Of a DNA stretch of 64,000 nt, positions 61,985 to 64,000 are shown one piece after another (position 1 is the first letter of the stretch; each line of letters starts with the position of its first letter). Origin of the DNA: Bacteroides fragilis (GTDB taxonomy: Bacteria > Bacteroidota > Bacteroidia > Bacteroidales > Bacteroidaceae); NCBI RefSeq assembly GCF_019583405.1, contig NZ_SZUU01000003.1:248001-312000 (forward strand). The letters run 5' to 3'. The notes beneath the pieces are model-generated. The model searched no databases. It was not told the origin of the DNA and was given only the letters and a program-made list of their open reading frames with translations. Position numbers and translations under genes: made by a program.

Positions 61985-64000
61985 ATGCATCGGTCCGAAA
62001 TCGTTAGAGAAGTGACACAACAAAACTTGAAGATCGTTAGTGCAAAGAAAATCAATCCGACTACGATTGAAGTATTATTCTCTAATAATCAGAGAATGAC
62101 ATTCGATTTCTACGGGGAAAACATCTTCAGAGTATTTCAGGACAATGCCGGAGGAATCATCCGTGATCCGGAAGCAAAACCTGAAGCACAAATTCTGGTA
62201 AACAATCCCAGAAACACAGTTTCTACACTCAACTTGAATGATGGCAGCAATCTCATCTCTATCACTACGGGGAAAATCAAAGTGGAAATCGACAAGAATA
62301 CTTCTTTGATGAAAGTGATCGACCTGGAAAAGAATGCTGTAGCTTTTGAAGAGGCCGAACCGGTACTTTTTGATAAAGGAAAAGTTACTGTAACTCTGAA
62401 AGAGAACCCCAACGAATACTTCTATGGCGGTGGTGTGCAGAACGGACGTTTTTCACACAAAGGAAAAGCAATTAATATTGTAAACGAAAATAGCTGGACA
62501 GACGGTGGAGTAGCTTCACCCACACCTTTCTATTGGTCTACTAACGGCTATGGTATGATGTGGTATACTTTCAAACCGGGTAAATATGATTTCGGTGCGG
62601 AAGAAAAAGGTAAAGTGAAGCTTATGCACGATTCTCCTTATCTTGATGTATTCTATATGGTTAGTGATGGTGCCGTAGGGATTCTGAATGACTTTTATCA
62701 ATTGACCGGTAATCCGGTGCTGTTGCCTAAGTTCGGTTTTTATCAGGGTCACTTGAATGCCTATAACCGTGATTACTGGAAGGAAGACGAAAAAGGAATC
62801 TTGTTCGAAGATGGAAAGCGTTATAAAGAAAGTCAGAAAGATAATGGCGGAATCAAAGAATCATTGAACGGTGAAAAGAATAATTATCAGTTCTCGGCCC
62901 GTGCAGTGATTGACCGTTACAAGAATCACGATATGCCGTTGGGTTGGCTCCTGCCGAATGATGGATATGGTGCCGGATACGGACAGACGGAAACACTCGA
63001 CGGAAATATTCAGAATCTGAAAAGTCTGGGTGACTATGCCCGTAAGAATGGCGTTGAAATTGGATTGTGGACACAATCGGATTTACATCCGAAAGAAGGC
63101 GTCAGTGCATTGCTGCAAAGAGATATCGTGAAAGAAGTTAGAGATGCCGGTGTGCGTGTGTTGAAAACAGACGTAGCATGGGTCGGTTGGGGATATTCGT
63201 TCGGATTGAATGGAGTAGCAGATGTGGGTCACATTATGCCTTATTACGGTAACGATGCACGTCCATTCATTATTTCACTTGACGGTTGGGCCGGTACGCA
63301 ACGATATGCCGGAATCTGGTCGGGTGACCAGACAGGCGGTGTATGGGAGTACATCCGTTTCCATATCCCGACTTATATCGGTTCAGGCCTGTCAGGTCAG
63401 CCTAATATTTCTTCGGATATGGATGGTATCTTTGGCGGCAAGAATATGATTGTCAACACCAGAGACTTCCAGTGGAAAACTTTCACTCCGATGCAGTTGA
63501 ATATGGACGGATGGGGATCTAATGAAAAGTATCCTCACGCTCTGGGCGAACCTGCCACTTCTATCAATCGCTGGTATCTGAAACTGAAATCGGAATTACT
63601 GCCTTACACTTATAGTTTCGCAAAAGAGGCTGTAACCGGTATGCCGCTTATCCGTGCCATGTTCCTGGAATATCCGAATGCTTACACCTTGGGAACAACT
63701 ACGCAGTATCAGTTTATGTATGGTACCGATTTTTTAGTAGCCCCCATTTACAAAGCTACCAAAGCAGATGCTGAAGGCAATGATATCCGTGATGGCATTT
63801 ATTTGCCCGAAGGAGAGTGGATCGATTATTTTACCGGAGAGAAATATCAGGGTAACTGTGTTCTCAACAATTTTGCCGCTCCTCTCTGGAAGCTTCCGGT
63901 ATTCGTAAAGAACGGAGCTATCATCCCGATGACCAATCCTAATAATAACGTTGCTGAAATTAATAAGGGACTTCGTATCTACGAAATCTATCCGTATAAG
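61985..64000 (+). CDS. GH31-family glycoside hydrolase, C-terminus beyond window
   Basis: Reading from ATG 61985 gives more than 670 residues to the window end with no stop. An N-terminal beta-sandwich (VLFSNNQRMTFDFYGENIFR) precedes the barrel. The nucleophile Asp is in LKTDVAWVGWGYSFG, and the acid/base Asp in AGIWSGDQTGG. The barrel ends with TPMQLNMDGWGS and the fold continues into YLPEGEWIDYFTGEKY. GH31 enzymes release alpha-linked glucose, xylose or galactose, and one subfamily alpha-GalNAc. Without the signal peptide the product would remain in the cytoplasm or be made only if the amber codon is read through. Confidence 0.85.
   Translation, partial: MHRSEIVREVTQQNLKIVSAKKINPTTIEVLFSNNQRMTFDFYGENIFRVFQDNAGGIIRDPEAKPEAQILVNNPRNTVSTLNLNDGSNLISITTGKIKVEIDKNTSLMKVIDLEKNAVAFEEAEPVLFDKGKVTVTLKENPNEYFYGGGVQNGRFSHKGKAINIVNENSWTDGGVASPTPFYWSTNGYGMMWYTFKPGKYDFGAEEKGKVKLMHDSPYLDVFYMVSDGAVGILNDFYQLTGNPVLLPKFGFYQGHLNAYNRDYWKEDEKGILFEDGKRYKESQKDNGGIKESLNGEKNNYQFSARAVIDRYKNHDMPLGWLLPNDGYGAGYGQTETLDGNIQNLKSLGDYARKNGVEIGLWTQSDLHPKEGVSALLQRDIVKEVRDAGVRVLKTDVAWVGWGYSFGLNGVADVGHIMPYYGNDARPFIISLDGWAGTQRYAGIWSGDQTGGVWEYIRFHIPTYIGSGLSGQPNISSDMDGIFGGKNMIVNTRDFQWKTFTPMQLNMDGWGSNEKYPHALGEPATSINRWYLKLKSELLPYTYSFAKEAVTGMPLIRAMFLEYPNAYTLGTTTQYQFMYGTDFLVAPIYKATKADAEGNDIRDGIYLPEGEWIDYFTGEKYQGNCVLNNFAAPLWKLPVFVKNGAIIPMTNPNNNVAEINKGLRIYEIYPYK

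Overview
The window is a contiguous piece of a Bacteroides chromosome, most likely from the B. fragilis group. Four things point there: the UpxY/UpxZ pair that opens a capsular polysaccharide locus, many promoters with the Bacteroides -7 element TAnnTTTG, a tmRNA whose tag reads GETNYALAA, and typical Bacteroidota families (HmuY, hybrid two-component sensors, HExxH-propeller-barrel outer membrane protein).

Layout. (1) 1-2.0 kb: the end of a membrane transporter (minus) and a divergent methyltransferase (plus). (2) 2.1-23.7 kb: one capsular polysaccharide operon. It has a long upstream region with nested palindromes and a good TTTG-N19-TACCTTTG promoter, then upxY and upxZ. Ten sugar-biosynthesis genes follow, matching the legionaminic acid pathway (LegB, LegC, LegH-like, LegI, LegG, a PtmE-like CBS-nucleotidyltransferase, LegF, Gfo/Idh/MocA and SDR proteins like PtmF/PtmA, and an N-acetyl sugar amidotransferase). 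After these come a sialyltransferase-like glycosyltransferase, Wzx flippase, acetyltransferase, two GT2 enzymes, an EpsG/Wzy polymerase, two GT4 enzymes, a sugar-nucleotide reductase, a 33-residue membrane peptide and a WecA/WbpL-type initiating transferase. A 42-bp perfect palindrome ends the locus. (3) 23.8-28.0 kb: a minus-strand haem/iron operon (TonB receptor, HmuY lipoprotein, PepSY membrane protein). (4) 28.3-32.9 kb: hpt, adk, obgE, pgeF, a B3/B4-domain protein and an M23 peptidase. (5) 32.8-35.3 kb: a porin and a lactonase-fold lipoprotein (minus). (6) 35.5-35.9 kb: ssrA (tmRNA) with its terminator. (7) 36.5-40.3 kb: a hybrid two-component regulator split by a frameshift in an A9 tract and lacking the phosphorelay residues. 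(8) 40.4-50.9 kb: dinB, small lipoproteins, a transglutaminase-thioredoxin lipoprotein, a YfcC transporter, OadG-like and OadB sodium-pump subunits, an AraC regulator and a flavin-nucleotide-binding protein. (9) 50.9-61.4 kb: a minus-strand run holding a large outer membrane protein, a double GNAT, an RluA-type pseudouridine synthase and a type III restriction-modification pair. (10) 61.5-64 kb: an intergenic region with four copies of a 14-bp repeat, then a GH31 glycosidase whose signal peptide is cut off by an in-frame TAG.

How it fits together. The capsule operon looks self-contained: its first half would make a CMP-activated nonulosonic acid and its second half would assemble, flip and polymerise a repeat unit carrying it. 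The second half is visibly more AT-rich, so the locus looks like a mosaic. The most unusual items are the legionaminic acid pathway in a commensal capsule, the phosphorelay-dead sensor with its slippery tract, the amber codon in the GH31 signal peptide, the palindromes ahead of the capsule promoter, and several very small genes with clear expression signals. All functional calls are from reading the sequence; no database search was run.
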